A DNA stretch of 64,000 nucleotides, taken from assembly GCF_037940415.1 (NCBI RefSeq), contig NZ_CP149798.1:2166501-2230500 (forward strand), in the 5' to 3' direction. How positions within the stretch are numbered: the first letter of the stretch is position 1; each line of letters begins with the position of its first letter. The position numbers and the translations under genes are program-made. Shown piece by piece: positions 16,643-25,358 of this stretch. This DNA comes from Streptomyces sp. f51 (GTDB lineage: Bacteria; Actinomycetota; Actinomycetes; Streptomycetales; Streptomycetaceae). A model generated the notes under the pieces. It searched no databases. It was not told where the DNA came from and saw only the letters and a list, made by a program, of their open reading frames with translations.

Positions 16643-19624
16643 ATGGTGTTGAGCAGACGTACCTTCAGCGCACTCGCCGGCACCGCCGCCCTCGGCCTCT
16701 CGCTGAGCGGCAGCGGGAGCGACGTGGCCTGCGCGGCCGGAAGGACGGTCCTCGCACCCACCGGACCCGCGCCCGCTCCGCCCGCCGCCGACGGCCGTCC
16801 GCACACCGTCGGCTTCGACCGCTACTCGATGATCGTCGACGGCAGACGCCTGGTGATCTGGTCCGGCGAGTTCCACCCCTTCCGGCTGCCCAGTCCGTCC
16901 CTGTGGCGGGACGTCCTCCAGAAGATGCGCGCCCACGGCTACAACGCGGTCAGCATCTACGTCGCCTGGAACTACCACTCCCCCGCACCCGGACAGCACG
17001 ACTTCACCGGGGTCCGCGACCTCGACCTGTTCCTGCGGACCGCCGCCGAGACCGGGCTGTACGTCATCCTGCGCCCCGGCCCGTACATCAACGCCGAGGT
17101 CGACGCGGGCGGCTTCCCCGGCTGGCTGACGGCCACCCCGGGCGTGGCCCGCACCTCCGACCCCGCCTATCTGGAGCACGCCGACCGGTGGCTGACCGCC
17201 GTCGACCGCATCGCCTCCCGGCACCTCTACACCGACGGCGGCGGCACGATCGTCCTCTACCAACTGGAGAACGAGTACGACAACCACGTGACCGAGGCCG
17301 CAGGCCGCGACTACATGGCGCACCTGTACGCCAAGGTGCGCGCCGACGGCATCGACGTCCCCCTCTTCCACAACGACAAGGGCAGGAACGGCCACTGGGC
17401 CCCCGGCACCTTCGACACGGGCGGGGAGCGCGGGCGCTACCTGTACGGCTTCGACGGCTACCCCTCCCCCTTCAAGACCCCGCCGGACTGGGGGCACTTC
17501 GGGCCCGGCGGCATGCGGGGCGGATCGACCGCCAGCCCGGACACCCCGGGATGCATCCCCGAGTTCGGCGGCGGCTGGTTCGATCCCTGGGGCGGCGCGG
17601 AGTTCGACGGCCTCGGGTACGCCGAGTCCCGCCGCACCCGCGACGCGGCCTACGAGCGGCGCTTCTACCTCACCAACCTCGCCAACGGCATCACCGTCCA
17701 CAACGTCTACATGACCTTCGGCGGCACGTCCTGGGGCTGGCTGCCCGCGCCGATCGTCTACACCTCGTACGACTACGGGGCCGCGATCGACGAGGCACGG
17801 CAGCCCACCGCGAAGCTCGTCCCGATGCGGCAGATCGGCCGGCTGCTCCAGTCGGTGCCCGACCTGGCCAAGCTCGACCGCGCCGACCCTCTGCCCGGCG
17901 ACGAGCCGGATCCCGGCCCCGGCGTCAAGGCGTACCACCTGGTCAATCCGGACACGAAGGCGCGCTTCCTGGTCCTGCGCAACGACACGCCCTCCGAGAC
18001 CGTCGCCACCGTCACGCTCGGCGGGACACGGGCCGAGGTGCCGGTGCCCGGCCTCGACGCGCGGCTGCTCGCCTCCGGGATCGCCCTGGGGCGCAGGAGG
18101 CTGAGCTGGTCCACCGCCCAGCCGATGCTGTGGCTGGCCGCAGGACGGCAGGACGTCGCCGTGTTCACCGGCCGCGCGGGCGAAGCGACACGCACGTGCC
18201 TGGAGGCCGCGAGCGAGCCGAAGGTCACCGTGCTGGACGGCGAGGCCGGATACACCCACGCGGACGGTGTCCTGCGGATCGACACCGTGCTCGGCGGCAT
18301 CACCCGGGTCCGGGTGGAGGGGGGCGGGGTCGCGGCCCCGCTTCTGCTGCTGTTCGCCGACGACGAGAGCTCCCGTCTCCTGTGGCGCCACGACACCCCC
18401 TCGGGTCCGGTGCTGGTAAGGGGCCCCGCGCTGCTGCGCACCGCCGCCGTGCGCGGCACGACCGCGCATCTCACCGGCGACACCACGCAGGCGGCGGACC
18501 TGGAGGTGTGGGGGCCGCGCGGAATCAGCGAACTCGTCTGGAACCAGAGCGCGTTGACGTCCCGCCTCACGCCGTCGGGGAGTCTGCGGGCCGAACGGCC
18601 GCTGGCCGGCGCGGGCCGGGTGCGGCTGCCCGCGCTGACCGGCTGGCGCCGGGCCGAGGGGAACCCCGAGTCGGCCGCCGGTCACGACGACACCGCGTGG
18701 CGCGTGACCGACAGGACGTCCTCGCACAGCGTCACCCCGGTGCCCGCCGGACAGCCCGTGCTGTTCGCCGACGACTACGGCTTCCACTACGGAGACGTCT
18801 GGTACCGGGGGCACTTCGCGGACGCGGGCGGCGCCGACTCGGTGTCCCTGTCCTATGTCGCCGGTACCCAGGGGCTGTTGATGGCCTGGCTGGACGGAGA
18901 GCCGCTGGGCACCCACCGGATGCCGGTGCCGGACAAGAAGACCGTGCGCAAGGGGACCTGGACGGCCACCGCCACCTTCCCCGTCCGGCCGCGGGAGGGA
19001 CGCGCGCACGTGCTGTCCGTGCTGGTCCGGCCGATGCAGCACGACGAGGACGGCCGGGCCGACGACACGCACAAGGCGGCCCGGGGACTGACGGCCGCCT
19101 CCTTCACCGGGGCCGCTCCCGCGGTCCGCTGGCGCATCCGGGGCGCCGCGGCCCCCGACCCGGTGCGCGGACCGCTCAACACCGGCGGCCTGCACGGGGA
19201 GTTGCACGGCTGGCATCTGCCGGGCTTCGCGGACGGCGGCTGGAAACCCGTCGCCTTCCCGCGCGCCGAGCGGAGGCAGGGGGTCACCTGGTACCGCACC
19301 GGCTTCCGGCTGGCCGTGGACAGCGCCCTGGACGCCTCGATCGGGCTCACCCTCACGGACGACCAGGCCCGCGCCTATCGCGTCCAGATCTTCCTGAACG
19401 GCTGGAACATGGGCCAGTACATCAACGACGTGGGCCCGCAGCACACGTTCGTCCTGCCCAACGGGGTGCTGCGCACCCGCGGGCACAACACGCTGGCCCT
19501 CGCGGTGCTGTCCGACGGGACCACACCCGCGGGGCCCGGCCGGGTGGAGCTGACGCTGCTGGGCAGCGCGGCCGGAGGAGTACCGGTGACCCCGGTGCCC
19601 TCCCCCGGCCCCGCGGGCGCGTAG
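16643..19624 (+). CDS. Secreted beta-galactosidase, glycoside hydrolase family 35
   Basis: A 993-residue enzyme that releases beta-linked galactose from the non-reducing ends of plant or other glycans. A Tat signal begins the protein (LSRRTFSALAGTAALGLSLS). The catalytic barrel shows GPYINAEVDAGGFPGWL, the acid/base Glu211 in QLENEYDN, and the nucleophile Glu307 in PEFGGGWFDPWGG. C-terminal beta-sandwich domains include a jelly-roll with WYRTGFRL and FLNGWNMGQYINDVGPQ. ATG 16643 has GGGAG seven bases ahead and puts the Tat motif at the N-terminus; the in-frame ATG at 16565 would bury it. Located between the sugar uptake block and the IclR/lactonase pair, it is a likely extracellular source of galactose for them. 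Confidence 0.92.
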   Translation: MVLSRRTFSALAGTAALGLSLSGSGSDVACAAGRTVLAPTGPAPAPPAADGRPHTVGFDRYSMIVDGRRLVIWSGEFHPFRLPSPSLWRDVLQKMRAHGYNAVSIYVAWNYHSPAPGQHDFTGVRDLDLFLRTAAETGLYVILRPGPYINAEVDAGGFPGWLTATPGVARTSDPAYLEHADRWLTAVDRIASRHLYTDGGGTIVLYQLENEYDNHVTEAAGRDYMAHLYAKVRADGIDVPLFHNDKGRNGHWAPGTFDTGGERGRYLYGFDGYPSPFKTPPDWGHFGPGGMRGGSTASPDTPGCIPEFGGGWFDPWGGAEFDGLGYAESRRTRDAAYERRFYLTNLANGITVHNVYMTFGGTSWGWLPAPIVYTSYDYGAAIDEARQPTAKLVPMRQIGRLLQSVPDLAKLDRADPLPGDEPDPGPGVKAYHLVNPDTKARFLVLRNDTPSETVATVTLGGTRAEVPVPGLDARLLASGIALGRRRLSWSTAQPMLWLAAGRQDVAVFTGRAGEATRTCLEAASEPKVTVLDGEAGYTHADGVLRIDTVLGGITRVRVEGGGVAAPLLLLFADDESSRLLWRHDTPSGPVLVRGPALLRTAAVRGTTAHLTGDTTQAADLEVWGPRGISELVWNQSALTSRLTPSGSLRAERPLAGAGRVRLPALTGWRRAEGNPESAAGHDDTAWRVTDRTSSHSVTPVPAGQPVLFADDYGFHYGDVWYRGHFADAGGADSVSLSYVAGTQGLLMAWLDGEPLGTHRMPVPDKKTVRKGTWTATATFPVRPREGRAHVLSVLVRPMQHDEDGRADDTHKAARGLTAASFTGAAPAVRWRIRGAAAPDPVRGPLNTGGLHGELHGWHLPGFADGGWKPVAFPRAERRQGVTWYRTGFRLAVDSALDASIGLTLTDDQARAYRVQIFLNGWNMGQYINDVGPQHTFVLPNGVLRTRGHNTLALAVLSDGTTPAGPGRVELTLLGSAAGGVPVTPVPSPGPAGA

Positions 19625-19631
19625 GCCGCCA

Positions 19632-19658
19632 GGGGTGTCCGGGGTGTCCGGGGTGTCC
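19632..19658. repeat. Three tandem copies of a 9-bp unit
   Basis: GGGGTGTCC is repeated three times without interruption in the 36-bp gap between the convergent beta-galactosidase and SMP-30 genes. The reverse complement GGACACCCC also appears at about 22089 near another convergent gene end. Confidence 0.7.
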
Positions 19659-19660
19659 GG

Positions 19661-20571
<911 letters not shown>

Positions 20572-20575
<4 letters not shown>

Positions 20576-21345
20576 CGCGCGTTCCGGTGCCCGAGCCGCT
20601 CGGACAGCTCCGCGGCACCCTTCGCCGCGAGCTGCTCCAGCTCGGCCCGCCGCTCGTCGCTCCAGCGGATCATCGGTACGGAGATCGAGAGCGCGGCGAC
20701 GACGTGTCCCGCGCGGTCGCGCACCGGGGCCGCGACACAGCTGACGTCCGGGTTGGACTCACGGCTCTCGACGGCGATCCCGCGACGGCGGATCTCGGCG
20801 AGGGCCTCGCGCAGGGCGCCCGGCTCGGTGATGCTGTTCGGGGTCATCGCGACGAGCTCGGCGTCGTCGGGGACGCGAGAGGTCAGCTCGGGCTCGGAGA
20901 GGGAGGCGAGCAGCATCTTGCCGACGGAGGTGCAGTGCGCGGGAAGCCGGCGGCCGGCCGCGGAGACCATGCGCACGGCGTGCGTGGAGTCGACCTTGGC
21001 GATGTAGATGACGTCGGTGCCTTCGAGGATCGCCACGTGCACGGTCTCGTCGCAGGTCTCGGCGACGGAGCGGGCGACCTGCTGGCCCTCGGCGGCGAGG
21101 TCGAGCTGCTCGGCGTAGCGGCTGCCGAGCTGGTACGGGCGTACGCCGAGCCGGTAGCGTCCCGGCTGGCCGGGCACCTGCACGATGTACGACCGGGCGG
21201 CGAGCGTGGTCACCAGTTCGTGCACGGTCGTGCGGGGCAGCTGGAGCCTGCGCACGATGTCGGGGGCGGAAAGCGTCCCGTCCCCGTCGAGAAAGAGCTC
21301 CAGTATGTCCAGAGCCCGGGTCACGGCAGGTACGAGGCGTCCCAC
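20572..21345 (-). CDS. IclR family transcriptional regulator
   Basis: A 257-residue IclR-type repressor/activator. The N-terminal winged helix (about residues 5-65) has AVTRALDILELF, then SAPDIVRRLQLPRTTVHELVTTL as the recognition part, and YRLGVRPYQLG. The effector domain (about 75-255) has HCTSVGKMLLASL and GIAVESRESNPDVSCVAAPV, the usual ligand-pocket motifs. GTG 21345 is chosen because AGGGGG lies six bases upstream; earlier in-frame ATG 21363 and TTG 21378 lack a ribosome-binding site and overlap the operator motif at 21365-21388. It is co-transcribed with the lactonase gene. The same motif in front of its own gene and of two genes at 5 and 7 kb suggests autoregulation and control of that sugar-acid regulon. 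Confidence 0.9.
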
Positions 21346-21364
21346 AACCGGCCCCCTCTCCATT

Positions 21365-21388
21365 GTTCGAAATTTCAACAGACGATCG
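21365..21388 (-). promoter_or_regulatory. Bipartite operator motif, site C (IclR gene)
   Basis: Read on the minus strand, CGATC (21388-21384), seven bases, then GAAATTTCGAAC (21376-21365) matches sites A and B in order and spacing, with one mismatch in the short half. It ends 20 bp upstream of the chosen IclR start GTG 21345. Confidence 0.6.
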
Positions 21389-21479
21389 GGATGACGAACA
21401 CAGGCTAGTCATTCACCCTGGGGCGGGCAATGGGTCGAGTGCCCCGTACCGCCCGCCCGGCGTGGCCCGGTGCGGGATC

Positions 21480-22109
21480 ATGGACCGCATGCCGGCCAAA
21501 CGCCCCGCCGCCCCCTTCACCCCGCTCGACTTCCAGCTGGTCCTGCTGCGCCGCATGGCCGATCACAACCCCGGCCTGGTCGAGGACGCCCGTCACACGC
21601 TGGGGGTGTCGATCGCGGACATGCGCGAGGCCAACCGGCGCTGGCAGGCGATGCTGCACGCGCCGCGCTCCCGGTCAGCCGCCTCGCGCCACCGCTCCGT
21701 CCTCGGCACCCCCGAGTCCGTGCGCGAACGCCGGATCGGCGACCTGACCTGCGAGGCCCTGCAATGGCCTGTGCCGCTGTGGCCAGGTCTGCGCTTCGAG
21801 GTCCTGCTCGCCCCGAACGGCGTCGCCTGGAACGAATGGCTGGTGCGGGCCCCGGGCGCCCCCGCCCCCGTGCTGGAGACCCTGGAGGACCTGGCCCCCT
21901 GGTCCTGCACGGTCGACGAGGCGGCCCGCGCCTTCGCTCCCGCCCGGCCCCTGGAGGGCACCGCCCCGACCCGGTGGGGTCTGGCGTTCACCGCTCCCGA
22001 CGCCTCGGGTGTGCCGCAGGCGTGCGCGGCGGAGTTCACCTGGGGGCTGCTGCAACGGGTGGGCGTCAAGGGGCCCGTCGCGGATCACCCCGGACACCCC
22101 GGCCCGTAG
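21480..22109 (+). CDS. Hypothetical protein, conserved-looking, unknown function
   Basis: A 209-residue soluble protein that I do not recognise. It has a helical N-terminus (PLDFQLVLLRRMADHNPGLVEDARHTLGVSIADMREANRRWQ) split here only by my reading of two helices, then a Trp-rich mixed region with WPGLRFEVLLAPNG and an ending near FTWGLLQRVGVKG. There is no signal peptide or membrane span. The start is uncertain: ATG 21480 and ATG 21489 are both in frame, with GGGA just ahead. It is divergent from the IclR gene (135 bp between starts) and convergent with the ATP-grasp gene (39 bp). Codon use is normal for the region, so it is very likely a real gene. Confidence 0.6.
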   Translation: MDRMPAKRPAAPFTPLDFQLVLLRRMADHNPGLVEDARHTLGVSIADMREANRRWQAMLHAPRSRSAASRHRSVLGTPESVRERRIGDLTCEALQWPVPLWPGLRFEVLLAPNGVAWNEWLVRAPGAPAPVLETLEDLAPWSCTVDEAARAFAPARPLEGTAPTRWGLAFTAPDASGVPQACAAEFTWGLLQRVGVKGPVADHPGHPGP

Positions 22110-22148
22110 TGCGCGGACGCGGCCGCCGACGGGCCGGGGCGGCCCCGC

Positions 22149-23024
22149 TCAGCGGGCGGCGGCCTCGATGATCAGAGCCACGACGACGGGCAGCGACCCG
22201 GGGTGGAGCCACAGGAAGAGGTTCGGCTCGACGAGTTCGAGCTCCATCAGGCGGGGCCCGCCGTCGTCGCCGTCGACCAGGTCGACCCGGGCGTAGAGCA
22301 CGCCGTCGGGGCCGCCCGGGACGGCGGCCAACGCCTTCTCGGCGACCGCCAGTTCGGCCTCGGTGGGCTCCCAGGCCTCCAGCCGCGGATGGGGCGTCTT
22401 GTCGCCGTCGAACGGCGTCCCCGGCTCCAGCACGGCCCCCTTGCGGCTGGCGTGCAGCAGCCGTCCGCCGAAGAACTGGAGCGCCCGCTCGCCCCGGGTG
22501 TCGATGTCCCGCACGTACGGCTGGACCATGGCGGTCAGCCCCTCGGCGTGCATCCGCGCGAGCTGCCCGAGGGCCGTCCCGGCCTCGGCGGGTGTGTACC
22601 GGGCGGCGTAGCGCGCGCCGGCCCCCGCCGTGGGCTTCACCACGAACTCGTGGTCGCGGGGCAGTTCGACGAGGTCCCCCGGCGCGACGTACCGGGTGGG
22701 CACGACCGGCACCCCCGCCTCCGCCAGGTCCCCGAGGTACCGCTTGTCCGTGTTCCACCGCACGACCGGCGCCGGATTCAGCAGCCGCGTGAGCCCCGCG
22801 CACCGCTCGGCCCACGCCACGAACTCCGGCACGCGCCGGCTGTAGTCCCAGGTCGACCGGATCAGCGCCAGGTCGAACCCGGCCCAGTCGACCGCGGGAT
22901 CGTCCCAGTGCACGATCTCCGCCACCGCCCCGGCCTCCACGAGGGCTCCCCGCAGCACGGGCAGATCCCGGTCCGCGCCGGGCTCCTCGCCCGGGTCGTA
23001 GGTGACGAGCGCGATACGGGCCAC
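22149..23024 (-). CDS. ATP-grasp family ligase-like protein
   Basis: A 291-residue protein with the ATP-grasp fold, whose members join a carboxylate to an amine or thiol using ATP. An N-terminal Rossmann-like part (ARIALVTYDPGEEPG, IRSTWDYSRR) precedes the ATP-binding region with NTDKRYLGDL, EFVVKPTAGAGAR (ATP-binding Lys) and the metal-binding LMELELVEPNLFL near the C-terminus. The family pattern resembles prokaryotic glutathione-synthetase-like and cycloserine-ligase-like proteins found singly in actinobacteria. GTG 23024 has GGAG six bases ahead; the longer reading upstream is Arg-rich and not protein-like. It is divergent from the MerR-PP2C gene. The substrate is unknown. Confidence 0.8.
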   Translation of the reverse strand: MARIALVTYDPGEEPGADRDLPVLRGALVEAGAVAEIVHWDDPAVDWAGFDLALIRSTWDYSRRVPEFVAWAERCAGLTRLLNPAPVVRWNTDKRYLGDLAEAGVPVVPTRYVAPGDLVELPRDHEFVVKPTAGAGARYAARYTPAEAGTALGQLARMHAEGLTAMVQPYVRDIDTRGERALQFFGGRLLHASRKGAVLEPGTPFDGDKTPHPRLEAWEPTEAELAVAEKALAAVPGGPDGVLYARVDLVDGDDGGPRLMELELVEPNLFLWLHPGSLPVVVALIIEAAAR

Positions 23025-23154
23025 GACGGACTCCAACCTCGTACGGCACCGGCGCGGGCACCGGCGCCCCTGTCTGCGGCGCACCCCACCGGTACGCCGT
23101 CCCTGGAACACCGCCGCAGGCTAACAACCCGCTCGCTCCCGGTCCGGGCCACAC

Positions 23155-23172
23155 TTGACCTTCACCAAGGGG
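23155..23172 (+). promoter_or_regulatory. Candidate MerR-type promoter element with dyad
   Basis: TTGACC at 23155-23160 is followed at once by the rest of a dyad CCTT-CACC-AAGG (23159-23170). A -35 element fused to a dyad is typical of MerR-regulated promoters. It lies about 100 bp upstream of the MerR-PP2C start; a matching -10 (CAGCAT after 19 bp) is weak, so this is tentative. Confidence 0.35.
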
Positions 23173-23272
23173 CAGGGCCCAGCATCGGTGACGGAACGAG
23201 GAACCAGAACCAGGACCGGGGCCAGTGCCGGCCGCGGTCCGGGCAGGGGAGCGACGGGGTGGACACGTGGAC

Positions 23273-24379
23273 ATGCTGACGATCGGCGCCTTCGCCAAGG
23301 CCTCGCGGCTGTCGCCCAAGGCGCTGCGGCTCTACGACGAACTGGAGCTGCTGCGTCCCGCACGGGTCGACCCCGGCACCGGCTACCGCTACTACGCGGC
23401 GGAGCAGCTCGAACAGGCGCGGCTCGTGGCCTGGCTGCGGCGGCTCGGCATGCCGCTCGCCCGGATCCGCAGGGTGTGCGCCCTCGAACCGGGTCCGGCC
23501 GCGCGGGAGATCGGCGCGTACTGGGCCGGGGTCGAGGCCGAGACGTCCGCCCGCCGGGATCTGGCGGCGTTCCTCGTGGACCATCTGTCACCGTCCCCAG
23601 GGAAGGACACCAGCATGCTGGAACTCCGCTACTCCGCCCTCTCCGACACCGGCCTGGTCCGTACGGCGAACCAGGACAGCGTCCACGCGGGGGCCCGCGT
23701 CCTCGCGGTCGCCGACGGCTGCGGGCCGGGCGGCGCACCCGCGAGCACGGCGGCCGTGCAGGCCCTGACGTTCCTGGACGACGAACCGCTGTCGGCCGGT
23801 GGCGTGCTCAACCTGCTGGAGGACGCCGTGGAGGGCGCGGCGCGGGCGGTGGCGGACCTGGTGCCGCGGCACGCCACGGCCGGGGTCCCGGACGGCGGCG
23901 GCACCGGCACCGGCAGCACGCTCACGGCCCTGGTGTGGACCGGCTCCCAGCTCGCGCTCGTCCACATCGGGGACTCCCGTGCCTATGTGCTCCGCGACGG
24001 CGGGCTGTTCCGGATCACCCACGACCACACGGTGGTCCAGTCGATGATCGACGAGGGCCGTCTCACCCCGGAGGAGGCGACCGCGCATCCCCAGCGGGCC
24101 ATGCTGCTCAAGGCACTGGGCTCCCCCGCCGACGTACCCGATCTGCGGCTCCAGGACGTCCGGCCGGGCGACCGCTATCTGCTGTGCTCCGACGGCCTGT
24201 CCACCGTCGTGCCGGAGGAGGGGATCGAGCGGCTTCTCACGTCGTCGCCCGATCCGGACACGGCCGTACGGGCGCTGGTCGCGGCGGCGAACGAAGCGGG
24301 CGGGCCGGACAACGTCAGCTGCGTGGTCGCGGACGTGGTCGAGGCGACCGACCGCCCGTCCGGCCTCCGGTTCGCCTAG
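23273..24379 (+). CDS. MerR-type HTH regulator fused to PP2C serine/threonine phosphatase
   Basis: A 368-residue two-domain protein. Residues 1-70 form a MerR winged helix (LTIGAFAKASRLSPKALRLYDELELL, shown here as two overlapping motifs in the sequence, then the GYRYYAAEQLEQAR wing). A short helix at about 75-105 may dimerise. Residues 115-360 are a PP2C phosphatase with metal-site motifs intact: VRTANQDS, VADGCGPGG, HIGDSRAYVLRDG, LLCSDGLSTVV and GGPDNVSCVV. MerR proteins normally carry a ligand-sensing C-terminus; here a phosphatase takes its place. It could act as a transcription factor that dephosphorylates partners, or have promoter binding coupled to phosphatase state. ATG 23273 is used; GTG 23267 is the alternative. 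Confidence 0.85.
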   Translation: MLTIGAFAKASRLSPKALRLYDELELLRPARVDPGTGYRYYAAEQLEQARLVAWLRRLGMPLARIRRVCALEPGPAAREIGAYWAGVEAETSARRDLAAFLVDHLSPSPGKDTSMLELRYSALSDTGLVRTANQDSVHAGARVLAVADGCGPGGAPASTAAVQALTFLDDEPLSAGGVLNLLEDAVEGAARAVADLVPRHATAGVPDGGGTGTGSTLTALVWTGSQLALVHIGDSRAYVLRDGGLFRITHDHTVVQSMIDEGRLTPEEATAHPQRAMLLKALGSPADVPDLRLQDVRPGDRYLLCSDGLSTVVPEEGIERLLTSSPDPDTAVRALVAAANEAGGPDNVSCVVADVVEATDRPSGLRFA

Positions 24380-24424
24380 GTCGTGTCCGCACGGTCGCGT
24401 CCGCCGTGCGACGCCTGGCACACC

Positions 24425-25060
24425 CTAGGGCCTGCGGTAGCCGAGGGATGCCTCGATGGCGCGGCCGACCGGGTCGGAGGCGGCGCCGCCGCCGGGGCCG
24501 GTCACCCAGGAGCGGAAGACGCTCGCCAGTTGCAGGCCGAAGGCCTCGGCCTGCGCCTCGTCCGCCTGACGTGATCCGTCGCGGGCGGCGACGGTACGGG
24601 CGACCTCCTGCCGCAACGGCGCCCGCGGTCCGGGATCACGCCAGCCGGACCGGTCCGAGAGGGCCGCCCGCGCGACGGCCGTGGCGCCGTCCGCGTGGTG
24701 GTCGCGGTGGCCTTCCCTCATGTGCCACAACTCGTGCCCGAGGATGACGAGTTGCTGCACGGTCTCGGCACGCTCCTCGACCACGACGAGGTCGAAGTCG
24801 CCGAACTCCATCCACAGACCGGTGACTTCGATCTCGTCAGGGAAGCGTTCGAAGCGGAGCCGCACCGGACGGCCGCCCCGGCGTCTGCTCATCTCCGCGC
24901 AGAGGGCCTCCGCCAACTCCCGCACGTCGACGGGCGTATCGATCCTTCTCCGCAGCACCCGGCCGAGCTCCACCGCCAGCGCGCGCATCTCGGAGCGGGT
25001 CCCGCGCGGACGCAGCGCCCCCATGAACCTTCCGACGGAGCCGGCAGGCCTCGTCGTCAT
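24425..25060 (-). CDS. ImmA/IrrE family metallo-endopeptidase-like protein
   Basis: A 211-residue protein of the ImmA/IrrE (DUF955) family, zinc peptidases that usually cleave a partner repressor. The HEXXH motif HELWH is at residues 109-113, with VQQLVILG before it. The family often comes as the second gene after an XRE-type regulator. Here no such regulator is present; instead a 20-codon ORF overlaps the start. A basic N-terminal helix (RALAVELGRVLRRRIDTPVDVRELAEAL in two parts) precedes the peptidase. The C-terminal 90 residues are Gly/Ala/Arg-rich. The ATG at 25060 overlaps the small ORF stop (ATGA). The target is unknown; a stress or developmental role is possible. Confidence 0.8.
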   Translation of the reverse strand: MTTRPAGSVGRFMGALRPRGTRSEMRALAVELGRVLRRRIDTPVDVRELAEALCAEMSRRRGGRPVRLRFERFPDEIEVTGLWMEFGDFDLVVVEERAETVQQLVILGHELWHMREGHRDHHADGATAVARAALSDRSGWRDPGPRAPLRQEVARTVAARDGSRQADEAQAEAFGLQLASVFRSWVTGPGGGAASDPVGRAIEASLGYRRP

Positions 25061-25119
25061 CGCTCCGCCTCCTCGCCGTCCGGCAGGACCTCGGGAAGGT
25101 GCGGCGGGGACTCACTCAC
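25057..25119 (-). CDS. Putative 20-aa leader ORF coupled to the ImmA-like gene
   Basis: A GTG at 25119 with GGAG seven bases ahead opens a 20-codon frame reading VSESPPHLPEVLPDGEEAER. It ends in TGA at 25057-25059, which overlaps the ATG of the ImmA-like gene. The tight coupling and ribosome-binding site suggest it is translated, either as a leader peptide or as a remnant of a lost upstream regulator. The peptide has no recognised function. Confidence 0.4.
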   Translation of the reverse strand: MSESPPHLPEVLPDGEEAER

Positions 25120-25136
25120 CAAAGGTCTCCCGGCAG

Positions 25137-25148
25137 TTGACTCGTCAA
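25137..25148. promoter_or_regulatory. Inverted repeat TTGACTCGTCAA upstream of the ImmA-like gene
   Basis: TTGAC-TC-GTCAA is a 5-bp perfect dyad just upstream of the leader ORF start at 25119. It is a plausible operator for the ImmA-like unit; no binding protein can be named. Confidence 0.3.
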
Positions 25149-25202
25149 GTTGTGACGCGAGCCCGACCCTACGTGTCCGGGTCCGTCCACGCCACGGTTC
25201 CC

Positions 25203-25214
25203 GAACGATCGTTC
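25203..25214. promoter_or_regulatory. Perfect palindrome GAACGATCGTTC upstream of matB
   Basis: A 12-bp perfect palindrome lies 145 bp upstream of the matB start in a 240-bp gap. The gap holds no other gene on the plus strand. A related TTCCGGACGATCC string follows at about 25220. It may be an operator for matB or the divergent ImmA-like unit. Confidence 0.3.
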
Positions 25215-25358
25215 CCGGTTTCCGGACGATCCTTACGGCGCCTGCGCCCTCCCTCCACGTCCCCGGCGCGATCGGGCCGCCGACCACCCGGTCGCCGGTC
25301 CCGATCGTGTAGGAAGAGGCTGTCCCTCCCGGTGAAGTCCTCTCGGCAAGGAGTCCTC

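Noticed and set aside
16295..19486. A 1063-codon minus-strand frame and a 1062-codon plus-strand frame in another phase
   Set aside because: Both shadow the GH35 gene, whose motifs and Tat signal are clear.
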